64,000 bases of DNA from Amphimedon queenslandica (Eukaryota; Porifera; Demospongiae; Haplosclerida; Niphatidae). Position 1 is the first letter of the stretch. Every line of letters starts with the position of its first letter. The translations under genes were made by a program, and so were the position numbers. Shown piece by piece: positions 35,706 to 46,599 of the stretch. Under the pieces are notes generated by a model, which saw only the letters and a program-made list of their open reading frames with translations, ran no database searches and was not told the origin of the DNA. Location: assembly GCF_000090795.2 (NCBI RefSeq), contig NW_003546438.1, positions 1-64,000 on the forward strand. The letters are read 5' to 3'.

Positions 35706-37800
35706 TAAATTAAAAAAAACAAGGTTTAGTAAAATTCCGAATGACCAACGAAAATACAAAATGAAAATCCTACTCATGATATAAATATTGTACTTTCAAT
35801 GTTACTACGTAAAAATTATGGATCACCTGGCAATGTAGAGTAGAATTGGCATCACAAGCAGGATTTTCATTTTGTATTTTCGTTGGTCGTTTGGAATCGT
35901 ACTTAATTTTGCTTATTTAAAGCTTTTATGTTCGTTTTTGTCTTCCTTTTTTATAGCAATTTATAATATTTCTTTAGTTGCCTCTGTGATACTGGTTGAT
36001 TTTACACAAACAATTTTCTTTACTATTATTATCATTATTATGACTTTACATCATTTATGAGACACAGCATTGAATAGACATGCTGAAGGAAAATCAACTA
36101 TTTTGATGGTAAGTAAAAATAATACTAGTCTTCACATAAGTCCTAGTTCAAGAAACTGTAAACTGAGAGTGTCCATCTTCCCTGCAATGTTGCAGCTATT
36201 CCTGTTCTTCCAGGCTGTTGTCATTCATATTATCATTGCATATTCAACATTGTTTTTAAAAATAAAATAAAATCACACACATGATAGCTTCTTTTAGCTG
36301 AACACCTCCACTAAAGAATTGCAGTAGTTCATTCCAAGCATAGCTTGGTACAAAAATATATTACTTCCAGAGCTGAAGATCCATAAATAATACAGTAAAT
36401 GAAAGTGAGTGGAATCTTCCGTGTTGCTACATTGACTTCATACATCGCTAGGCAACGGATGCGGGTTACCCCTCTTCTTAGCAACCGCTGCCGACTTTTA
36501 GCAAGGAAACGTCTTGTTTGCAATCTGTCAATGGCTGTCATTAATCAGCAGTGTCATTGTTTGTCATGATTGATATCAAACAAAGTAGAGAAAACATGTC
36601 TCTATCTCCCAGAAAACTTCTGTAGTGCATTCATCATTACTTACACTGATTCTTTGCTCTTAACTGACAGTGATTACAACTACATTTTGTTTTGTACCTT
36701 TTTCTTGTAAGTGTTAAACAAATGATAACAACTAATTCAATCATTGAATAGAGCATCACTTAGGTGGAGGTCACCTACTTTGTTTAATTTTTCTCTAATG
36801 ATCAATTTACTGTTAAGTTTGAGAGGTTTGTTTTGTACCCTTAACTTAAAAACTAAATGGTCTATGACATACTATGATTCTACTATTCTAATGCTTTTGA
36901 AAAACATACCGGAGGTCACTGGCACACTCTCAATCATATAGATTATAAATTACCGAAAATATATAATTCAACATGTGACATGGTGATTAATGATTGACAG
37001 TGCTGATGAACAATGAATTCCAACTGCAAACATCATGATTGCCACAGCAGACTACTTGGGCAAGTAGAAAGAGTGTCCTTCTACATTATTGAAGGGATAC
37101 CAGAACAATATCTGACAAAATGCAACCAAACACTATTGAAATGTATGCCTACCTCCTTCACTTTAGCCATTTTCAATTTAACATACGATTACTTACAGGA
37201 AATAGCTTGAAATTAATACAGCATAAGTAACAAGCATTTCCAGCCGCAAAAGAAAGTTTCCTATCCCTTTCATTTACTCTAATATCTACGGCAGATCTGA
37301 TCTGAGCATGCGCGACCACACCAATATTTTGGAACACATGCTTCTATAATTAACAAAATGGCGGCATGTAGCTAAAATGGCTCTATCTAGCAGTCACAGT
37401 ATCACTTTTGCTTTACTTGAAGAATGATCTGATGGGACATGGACCTGCGCATCGACTGTTGGAGTACATTGATGTAAGAATTTTCATTGTAGCACCAACT
37501 GATACTGAGATACACACTGATAACTGGATTGACACAACGAACTTTCTTGATGATGATGATGATGATGATGAAGAAAGGTAGCTGAACAAAACGGCCAGTT
37601 CACCGATTCTTGGCTTTTCTCATAGACAAGGTCTAGCGCAACACTATGGGTACCATTGGAGTCCTCTGGTCAAGACAAGGTCCTTTATAAAGTCTGGTAA
37701 GCATAGGAGCTCGTTTTTTCTGTATAGCAAGGCTGCAAAAGTCGTGGGGGCCATTTTGTTTAGCGGTGAATCACACTTAGTAACGCTACAGTGTTACTAA
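35706..37800 (+). repeat. 1.2-kb dispersed repeat, copy B (enlarged)
   Basis: It begins with the foldback (35706-35943), followed by TGATTTTACACAAACA (36000), CATTTATGAGACACAGCA (36050), TTCATATTATCATTGCAT (36225) and CTTTTAGCTGAACACC (36293), then CAAGCATAGCTTGG (36336). A stretch of about 900 bp (36370-37280) with no partner in copy A follows. Homology resumes at GAGCATGCGCGACCAC (37306), TTAACAAAATGGCGGC (37350), GGCCAGTTC (37590) and ends GTTACTAAT at 37800. The extra stretch is a later insertion or an internal part lost from copy A. Confidence 0.75.
37549..37576. repeat. GAT microsatellite
   Basis: About eight GAT units inside copy B; absent from copies A and C. Confidence 0.85.
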
Positions 37801-38101
37801 TATCAACCTCTGGTTATCTTCTCGGATGCTGTATTATTTATCTCTTTATTCTGAGCTGCTAGCTTCATCAGAGGGCAGAATTTGGAACTCCGACAAAAAG
37901 ACTACTACTAAAGCTCAGGGATTTAAAGCATCTCTCATATCACTTTAAACAATAGCCAATTTTGTCATTACTAAAACCATTCTAGATGAGGTGAAATTTT
38001 TGTCTGTCAAATTAAAGCTGTGTGACTAAGATGTATACGAACGACTACTTATGGTCAGTTCCGTTACAACTAGAATTTGCACAATCAGGCAGGCCATTGA
38101 T

Positions 38102-40676
38102 TAGTGTTTTGCGATATTCAGAAAATACGTATCACGATATTACATTCCTAAAATACCTTAATATTACTAAATATAGTCAGCAACTTTTCTTTTTACAAAG
38201 CATGTCATTAGTTAAACTCATTATCAAAACCAATGAATCATTAAACCAGTTTAAAAGCCATTCTAAACATACAGTATTATTATTCAAGTTCCTATTATAA
38301 TAGTATACAGTATTCATGAATTACGATACACATTCTTTGCGAGAAAAACCAACATTTCCACTTTATCTGGCTTAAGTGCACACCATGCAGGTGTCACTAT
38401 CTTTCTTGATTTGCTAAATACTCTCTCTGACACTGCTTGTTGCTGGGACACATAAATACTTTCTAGCAACACCTGTCAACATATGGTACAGTTCACAGTG
38501 TATCTTCCACCATTTGAGTGGATCATCTTCAACATCAAGCCTTGGTTCATTAATGTACTTCGAAAATTCAGATTGTATTCTCTGCTCTGGTGATATAGTA
38601 GGTGAGACAGATCCTTTTTCACATTCATGTTGCTTAAGTAAACTTCCCAATGTTCTTCTTTCTTTTTTGAAGGAGCAGCTGCTTCTGTGGGTGGGACTAT
38701 TTGATTCAGGATTACCACCATAAACATTTGATTCCATCATCATAAACCCTTTTTTTTGACATGTTCCTGATCTGTGATGTATTTACTTTTAAAACGAGGG
38801 TCCATAAAACAGCATACTTCCAAAAGTTGGACAACTTCTGGATCTGTACTTCGGGTTTGCAGGTCTGTAATAATAGTCTGATGTAGCTCAATACAAAGAG
38901 GTGTAGCTTCCCTGGTTTCCTGTAGAACAGTGTTACAACGAACATCCATGATTGGCAAGAGCTGAGCCAGTGACATAATTTTCCCCTGACAACATCAGTG
39001 AAGTCAGCTAAGGGAGAAAGGACGTCGTTTATTGCTGTTAAAACATCCACATCCTGCCATGAGAGCACAAGGTGTGATACCTTCCTGTCTGTGACAAGTA
39101 CTGTTCGAATGGCTTTCTCTTGCTCAAGAACTCTGTACCATTTTTTGGGTTGATCCCCACCTAGTTCCGCAGTCCTATAAAGTATAAAGAATTAATTATA
39201 ATATAAAATTAATTAATTAAAATTATTTTATTAATAAATTAATGATTTTTTAATCAATTATTAATAATGAATATTATGTTACTTATGATAATTTTTTTCC
39301 ATAGAGACTTACGGAAACCAATGAATGTTGAGGTAGATTTAAATCAATTTGTGCTTCACGTAACTCTTGTCTCCTTTTCCAACTTACAAGGAATGCACTC
39401 ACAATCTTATGAGCGACTTTCAATGCTCTTGTACATCTGCTATCTTTGTCTATCTTACATAATAGCAAGGTGGAGATTATGCCCAAAGCACGAGATCCTT
39501 CTCCAACCTAACAGGTTAGCTGCAGCCTAATATTGGATCCACTATCAGTAGTTGAACAGACTTGTGGTGTTGGTTTAAAATTCCACTCTTCCATTGTAGA
39601 TTTAACCATCTCACTCATGTTCTCGCCTGTAGGGTCCAGAGGAAAAAAACTTGTGCAAAGCACCAGAGATCGAAGCATCACGTCCTCAGTAATAAACTGG
39701 ATTGTGTAGCTAATATAAGGCTTCATATCAACGCTAGACCACAAATCGGTTGTGGTGGCATAACGGTTAACAGCTGCTACTTCACGTACCACCTTATCCT
39801 TTGTTATAGCATATAATTCTGGCACTGCTTTTCGGGCAAAGTAACTTTGATCTGGTAATTCATACCTACTGTCAAAAGCTTCTTTCATCTTCCTAAATCC
39901 CTCCTTTTGAACTGTTTATGTGGGTAATTTATCCGCTACTAAGCAACAGGTCACACTATCGGTGAGTTCCTTCCACCGTCGGCTTTCACGAGTATAGGGT
40001 TGACTAGGAACAAATGCAGCTTGAATAGTAGACTGAGAGGACACTGGTGCTATTACTGCTGTACCACTACTTCTACTGCTTGGTGATTTCAGCTGAGCAT
40101 AAGGAGTTTTGTGGTTATTGCGCAAGTGCGACATCAAATTGGAAGTATACCACTTTTAGCCATCATGCTTCTATTACAAAGTCTGCAAAAGACTTGCATT
40201 ATTAGTGGGATTTCTAGTTGTGTCTGGCTTTCGCCCAAAGTAACCCCAGATAGCACTTTTGGTACCAGGCTTGGGTACTAGAGCGATTGGCGAGCTGTCA
40301 CTGTGCATTTCTGCTTCGTTGCTACTACCTTCACTGGTTGTGTTCGTCGCACTAGTAGCTGTGTTACTTGAACTGATAATAGATCTGACACCTTCAATGG
40401 GCGCGGGTAAGGGCAAGGTTTCTTGAAATATATCGTCCTCCACTGCTAGTATCCCCTTGACCTCCATGGCTGAAAAAGACAATCGGTAAGTTACTGTACT
40501 GTTACTCACACGTGGTCACGTGTGCTCTAGGCGTGACCTAGTCTACGCCACGTGCGCGGTTTTTAGTCGTTATCGTGATTTCGGTGTCACCGTTTCAGGT
40601 AGGCTGTTTAAAATATAGTACCATTGCAATACAAATATCGTGATGCTTAGTAATACCAATATATTGCAAAACACTA
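38102..40676 (-). mobile_element. hAT element 5 with target-site duplication
   Basis: Left end TAGTGTTTTGCGATAT and complement of the right end TAGTGTTTTGCAATAT agree at 15 of 16 bases, and CACGATAT recurs about 30 bp inside both. The flanks CCATTGAT (38094-38101) and CTATTGAT (40677-40684) match at 7 of 8 positions: an 8-bp target-site duplication typical of hAT. Total 2575 bp. This is the best-delimited element in the window. Confidence 0.85.
38330..40470 (-). pseudogene. ZBED1-like hAT transposase (element 5)
   Basis: The reading goes from ATG 40467 (MEVKGILAVEDD) through an acidic Ser/Thr-rich region to AIWGYFGRKPDT (BED-type zinc finger start), a Cys-His pair region near 40190-40120 (MMSHLRNNHKTPYAQL), a Ser-rich linker, then ATTTDLWSSVDMKPYIS and LCTSFFPLDPTGENM (39770-39640; the D of DLW is catalytic), CSTTDSGSNI (39560), a helical region to 38740, and the C-terminal DPLKWWKIHCELYHML plus SERVFSKSRKIV (38500-38370). 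This is the complete domain order of ZBED-type hAT transposases. About five or six frame changes or stops interrupt it. Confidence 0.85.
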
Positions 40677-40884
40677 CTATTGATACCAATTTTCCATCCT
40701 GGTACACTGAGATAATAAAGCTAGCAAGTGATGTAGGTGCCACTGAGACTGTACCTCAAAAAAACAAGAGTAGAACAAGGGATCCGCTCTGTACATCAAT
40801 ATCATTTAAATGCCTCTTAATTTAAAAAGGCTGCCTAATATGTTTTGGACTTATCCTGAAAGTTAATAAAGACTAGGTGACACC

Positions 40885-42470
40885 TTCCAACACGCAGTGC
40901 ATGTAATTAGCAGGAACAGAACCTACGATTTGCAAATAACTATGCTACACAGACACATCCTTTATGCCCTGTACAATTGAATTATTTTTCTCACCTTGAG
41001 TTCTCGTGATGTGCACATAGGATCTGTAGAATCTGAGAGGTATAAATGACAATTGTTGTGATGCACTCCAGGGAGAAGTCATGTCGGGCAATCATAGTAG
41101 CCATTAAACTGAGCCATGTTAAGGACTTTGGCTTTTTCTACCAAATCAACAACAGCAAAAAGTAGTTTGATACGCATAGTACACTTTCTCCCATTAGCAG
41201 CGTCAATGAAATCGAACCAAATATGTAACCTATCAATGAATGCTAGTGTAAAATATAGTAAAACACCCATGTCACGTTTAGATTTCTTTACCCAAATACC
41301 ACAGATGACTGTATTATCTTCACGAAATTGAATAACTTGAGGAAGATTGACAATGTCATGATAAATGGGCTGCATTGAGACTCCTGATGATTTAAATAAC
41401 GAAACACCATCAGCATTCAATTAATACAATGCCTACATGATCAGAAGAAGAAAAGAAATCCTTGCTGTGGCTTGAAAGGGTTAATTCAGTTACTTTCTGA
41501 TTTAAATTGGAAGATTAGTACTGAATATCTTGTGTGACCTAAACATAGACAAAATGGTCACACTATATACTGTAAAGTAGTAAGCATTATTCTTGTAACC
41601 CTTTAATGAAATTAAATTTGCAATAATTTTTTCTGTATTAACTGTTGCTGAAACCTATATACACTAGGCTCAAAGTAAAAAATATTTCAGAACACTTTTA
41701 TGCATACTTCCCCACAATATGTTAGCATAAATCTGTGCATGCAGTACCATACAGTGAAGAATTGTTTGTAATTAGATTTTCAAGTGCCTTTTAATGAATT
41801 AGTCAGGAGATATAAACTGAGCGCAGTGTGAACAGGATTGTCCTGACTGTGTGATTTTTTATGACAGTCAAAACAATACTCTCATTTGTTTTTTGTGACT
41901 GGTATTTCAAGAAAAATTTACAAAGCATATAAACACAACTTGGTAGTTTGCTATGTCATGGACATAGCAACTTCAATAACTTCAATATGTCACTAAAAGT
42001 TGTGAAAGGTCAATGACGTTTTGATTAAAGTTTAATTATAGCACAGTATGCACCACAAAAAAAATATTGGTACCAGGATATAGGGGTCAAAATATCTTCA
42101 GACTCTGCTTCTTGCACCAGTTGTATATTGGTATGCCTCAAAGCCTAAAACAAAACTGTTAATGTCATTGGTGTGATTACCAGAGTCACGTTCAATTTCA
42201 TCATCATTCCTGCTCTCATCAAAGGTCTCGTGTAGTTCACCTTCATTATCACATTCACTCTTATCATCACCAATTGTACTCCCTCTGTTGCAATTAATAC
42301 AATTGCTTCTGTCATCATTCAGGTGATCTTGTAAGTCACATTTAACCACAACAGTACTAAGCTGTACTTCTCCACTGTCCGGGGCCTCACAGTTCATGCT
42401 TATTTCCATATCAGATTGATCACCATCATCATGAATTTGTGTGTTGCCACTATAGTATAAGTGCATGAAC
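40885..42470 (-). pseudogene. CACTA/EnSpm transposase fragment
   Basis: A minus-strand frame open from 41420 to 41079 reads NADGVSLFKSSGVSMQPIY, VICGIWVKKSKRDMG and VLNMAQFNGYYDCPT; a further frame below adds CHLYLSDSTDPMCTSRELK. This is the EnSpm transposase region found in animal CACTA elements. Upstream on the same strand, 42466-42098 is a 122-codon acidic Asp/Ser/Asn-rich frame of the kind found at the N-terminus of these proteins; about 680 bp of AT-rich, intron-like DNA separates them. The second half of the protein is absent. Confidence 0.6.
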
Positions 42471-42718
42471 TAATTTTTACTTAGAAATTTAAATAGCTTG
42501 TTTTGCTATTTCTCCATAATGAACAGACTTACTACTGTCATATAAATAACTTATGTTAGGTCATTTGCCTTTTTACATGCCATACTTGCCTTGCCTAGTT
42601 ATGCAAAAAACCATCCAGTTGCACTGCCTTGTTTGTCCAGGTCATTAGGCCAGGTTTTCAGATATCTCAGTTCTGCTACTCTTTGTCTAACATCCCGCAA
42701 GGACTTTGTATAGGTTGC

Positions 42719-43240
42719 CATGACAGATTTTGACACTGGATCTGACAGTGATCAGACAATTGCAGATGCCAGGGACGCCTTTCCGAATCCAGCCAATCTA
42801 GTATTTCCGAGTCCCAAAGTACAAATGAAAAGGAAGATGCTGTTGTATCATAGAGAAAGCAAGGTAGAACGTCCTCATAAAGAAACTGCTAATGGTATGT
42901 GTCTCTTTACTATCTTAATTGCTTACTGATGTATAATAGCTAATGTAAAAGTGAAATGCCATCACACTGGAAAAATTTTTACAGCTAATTGAGATGATCT
43001 AACTACAGAAAATGAAGAGGGTGTATGCAGCATTTGGCATGGAGAAGTTATATATATACAGACAGTACAGATGGCAAGTCATAAGATGTTCAAGTAGGAA
43101 AAAAAATTAACTGATTAGTTAATATGCACTTAAAAGATCGCAGTCAATCAGCACCTACAACTCCTTCAATCGAGAAGAACAAGGCAAAAAAGTCAGTGAC
43201 AAAGCTGCACACTGTTACTAAGACAGCTTTGGTCAAAGAA
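42719..43240 (+). CDS. Possible short multi-exon gene, unknown
   Basis: ATG 42720 opens MTDFDTGSDSDQTIADARDA and continues Lys/Arg rich to AATG|GTATGT, a good donor, at 42893. Later pieces, DDLTTENEEGVCSIWHGE (about 42990-43050) and RSQSAPTTPSIEKNK followed by KKSVTKLHTVTKTALVKEM* (43140-43240), have acceptor-like AAAAG or ACAG before them. Style resembles the N-terminal exons of the BEN-domain gene at 10.8 kb, but no BEN domain follows. On the opposite strand 42719-42597 is a 40-codon frame beginning MATYTKSLRDVRQRV. Either could be chance. Confidence 0.3.
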
Positions 43241-43712
43241 ATGTAAAGGTACTTGTTTGGTAGAAACATCATTATATAGATGTATCATCTTCTATAGTTG
43301 CATGTATGCATATCAGCTAGGTATTCAGTTTACTTTAGAGTTAGTCTTTCAAAGCTGATCTAGTTAAGGTGCATAGTATATTTAGTATTAGTACCAGAAC
43401 TGATTTTTACTGTGAATCCTAACCACTTAGTTCTGCTAAGATTTTTGGTAAAACTATATGCATTTACTGTCTCCATTACTTAACTCACAATATCAAACAT
43501 GTCAAGTGTGACCTGTACCAAATCTTAGCTTTATTGAAATTAATTTTTAAGTAATATTACTTATAGTAGTACTTCTTTTTATCCAATGGAATCATAGTAG
43601 CTGTCATTACTATTTTATGCCACATACGTTTAAATTTTTAAGTGCTTAACTGATTAACTTTTCTGCTCTTAAATAATAATTAGTGTCAGCTAATTTTTAT
43701 ATTCTGGCCATT
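43241..43712. other. Intergenic DNA, nothing recognised
   Basis: AT-rich, no open frame of note. Confidence 0.5.
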
Positions 43713-43968
43713 TACCGTAAATCCTTAAATAAAAGCCGCCTTCGAATAAACGCCAGGGTAGCTATAGAATTAAACTATAAATACGCAACACTAGCCTAGG
43801 AGTGACTCAGTAGTCTAGTGGATAATGCCTGACGTTCCAAAAGTCAAAAGCAAGAGGTTACAAGTTCAAATCCCGCTCTGGGCTGAAATTTTTTTTTAAT
43901 ATTTTTTTGAGACCCAAGAACCATTTTAGCAAATAGATGCCCGGGCTTTTATTTAAGGAATTATGGTA
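43713..43968 (+). mobile_element. tRNA-derived MITE, copy 2
   Basis: Ends TACCGTAAATCCTTAAATAA and complement TACCATAATTCCTTAAATAA, with TA at the limits. The interior carries the tRNA-like sequence on the plus strand at 43793-43884, with AGTCTAGTGGATAATGCC and box B CAAGTTCAAATCCC, followed by a T-rich run. It is in the opposite orientation to copy 1 at 34124-34386; the two copies are clearly alignable over their whole length. Confidence 0.8.
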
Positions 43969-44128
43969 TATTAGAATGGATTTAGAATTTTTTTAATTTT
44001 GTGCATTTAAGTTTGCATGAAAATAACAAAAATTAACATGTATACAGTATTAACATTTTAGCCTCAATAATACTAGTTTTAATTTCATAGAAAATAGCTT
44101 TATATATAAGTGGTTTTGTTTTAAATAA

Positions 44129-44790
44129 GGCCACTATACACAAGGCAATTTCTAGGCAATGCATTTCAAGCAATGTATTGCCAACACAAATTGCTTACAA
44201 CTGTCATTAGCAATAACTGTCATACACAAGGCAACAATTTGAAGGCAATGTATAGACATGGGTGTGTAATATGGGTGTTACAGAGGTGTGGTTGTTGAAA
44301 AAATTGAGCTAAAAGTAAATTACTGGCTGTTGCAGCTATGTTGTTAGTTGCAGTGGTGAGAAAGAGGAGAAAAAACAGATGTGTATGGACACGCAAGTGG
44401 ATTCTGAATCGTGATGTTCAAGGTGCATATAACCATCCGCTGAAGGAACTTGAGCTATTGGATACCTCTAGTTATCAAAATTGATTAGGATGGATGCTGC
44501 CACATTTGAAGAATTGCTATGCATTGTTGCTCCCAAAATTACATATAAAGATTCAGTTGAGGCAAGCTGTATCACCTGGAGAACGACTAACTGTTACTTT
44601 CTGGCCACAGGTATTGATTATATGTAAAATTTGATATAGATCTAATGTTACTGATATCTACTGTAGGGTATACATTTGAAAGCCTTAAATACTTGTATGG
44701 TATTTCATGACAAACTGTACAAAAAGTAGTACTATGTGAAGCATGTCAAGCAATTATAGATATTCCTTGTCAACAATATTTGAAAGTAAG
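44129..44790 (+). pseudogene. PIF/Harbinger transposase, N-terminal part (element 2)
   Basis: A Harbinger-like terminus GGCCACTATACACAAGGCAA begins at 44129, preceded by TAA, the usual trinucleotide target. ATG 44338 opens MLLVAVVRKRRKNRC, then YNHPLKELELLDTSSYQN, a stop, LPHLKNCYALLLPKL, RQAVSPGERLTVTFWPQ and, in another frame, YTFESLKYLYGIS. These are the N-terminal helical blocks of Harbinger transposases. The catalytic core is missing; sequence passes directly to the convergent accessory remnant. Not the same subfamily as element 1 (different N-terminal motifs). Confidence 0.75.
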
Positions 44791-44869
44791 AATTTATGAT
44801 GGTTTAAGTTATTGTTCAATCACTTGATTTGCCGTGTCAATCATGTGGGGGTGATGCAAATGAATGAGT

Positions 44870-45260
44870 TGGACTCCATGGTTCATTAATAGACAGTGAA
44901 TGTGAAGCTAATGCCATATGAGGATTACGAAATGGTTCATAGTATTGATATTGCTGTGGCATTGAATGAGATTGTTGAACTTTACATTAAGCTGAAAACA
45001 GTATATTTCGACCAAACACTTTAAGACAATCATCAGTACTGCTAGCGACCCTATCAATACACTGAATGGCTTTTTCAATAACTTCATTGTTACAAGCATC
45101 TTCTTTTTTTGCTTTTGTGAGAAGTTTTTCTGTTTTAAAGGTCTTATTGTAGACTTTGGAGCTTTCATCTCTTCCTCTTCAGATATTTCTTCATTCTTAC
45201 TATAGTCTTTATTACTGTCTGTTGTGATTTCTGATTCTTTCCTTCACTATCATTGTCCTA
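44870..45260 (-). pseudogene. Harbinger element 2 accessory protein remnant
   Basis: The minus-strand frame 45168-44908 is Lys rich and in a neighbouring frame gives SSTDDCLKVFGRNIL followed by QSHSMPQQYQYYEPFRNP and LASHSLSINEPWSP. The DD.LKVFG block resembles the C-terminal part of Harbinger Myb/SANT proteins. Position and convergent strand support the call; the sequence alone is weak. Confidence 0.45.
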
Positions 45261-46424
45261 CATGTAACAATTTTTTTAAAAATAATAACAATTACTCTAA
45301 ATGTAATATTATTTTATTGGTACCCACTACTGAGGAGGAATGACTAAATACTATATGACAGTGAAAGATCTTAAATACAAGATATGGCGACGACTTCCAA
45401 AAACATTTTTGTTCTAAATTGTTCTTAAGTAGAGCTAATCTTAAGATCATATAAATTGCAATGCAAAGATACTCATGATGGTGCAAGGTCTTACATACCA
45501 GATCTATCAGTTTTATATAAAATCCTTGTTCCAGATTCACAGAAGAACTTTCTCATACTTAGCAATATTCTTATTAACATCTTACAATATTTCATGCCAG
45601 ATCTTGCTGGGATCTTTCAGTAGGGGAATATGGTGGTCTACTGTCTAATGAGTGTTGAAAAGGAAGATTGGAGTAGAAATTCCTAAATAATATGCCAGAA
45701 ACTTTTTGCCTTTTTTGAACTAAGCACATTCCAGAAAAGTGTAAGTCCAAGGTATTTATAAGTATACACTCTCAAGTATACTTTTGATTTGAGTTAAAGA
45801 GGTGGAAGGTCATTAACGCAGATTGTGGTTAGTGAGAAACAGTAATATATTTAAATTTTGAGCAATTCAGGAAAGATAATTCTAAGATTAGCGGTTCTGG
45901 AGTAGATTTACTTCCTTCTAAAACTCAGGCAAGTTTGCAAAAGAGGATACAAAGTGTATTCTTTTAAAAATAAAAATCAGAGGTCCTAAATAAAGTCTTG
46001 GGGGGTCTGGAAGTAACTTGTAGCGAGACAGATTGAGAGTGGTTAAACATATCAACAAATGTTTTTTGTCATTGAAAGATTGGGGGAGGAAAATTAAGTT
46101 TCATTAGCTCATCCAGAAGACAGTTGTGACAAAATAAATACTCAAAAATAGACCACCTTATGGGATTTAGTAACTTAGAAAAGTCAATATAATCATGACA
46201 CACAAACACTAGAGCAGAAGTTGAATGCTAGGTGGGATAACCAATTTGAGAGTCCAAAAAGGATTTCTGACAAGACTTGTGGCTGAGAAGAACAAATGAG
46301 ATGTGCCCTTCTAGAAGCATAGAAACGAGGGAAAGAAAAGAAATAGGACAATAGTCAGAGTGGGCGGTGGGGGACTACTTTTGGAAATGGTAACTATTAA
46401 AGACAGCAACCGCTACACTAGGAC
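45261..46424. other. Intergenic DNA, nothing recognised
   Basis: Minus-strand frame 45540-45292 (82 codons) resembles nothing I know. The rest is plain AT-rich DNA. The right end of Harbinger element 2 was not found. Confidence 0.45.
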
Positions 46425-46588
46425 CGTGCCAGCATAGGCGGCTGCAGGCCTAGGCATTGGGGGTGATTGCCTAGGTTAAAAATTAGACCGGAAGTAGAAA
46501 CAATGCTATTTAACCCTTTTACCACACCCCTTTAATTAGAAATGCCTAGGCTGAGTTGGACTTCTGCAGCCGCCAAAGCGTGCCAGTG
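46425..46588. mobile_element. Short GC-rich MITE (CTGCAG ends)
   Basis: CGTGCCAGCATAGGCGGCTG at the left and the complement of GCAGCCGCCAAAGCGTGCCA at the right are inverted repeats; further inside CCTAGGCATT faces AATGCCTAGG. Non-coding. Its GC content stands out from its surroundings. Confidence 0.7.
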
Positions 46589-46599
46589 GACATAATTGT

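Noticed and set aside
36329-36541. 70-codon minus-strand open frame rich in Arg
   Set aside because: It lies across the junction of repeat copy B and its extra stretch and has no relatives that I recognise.
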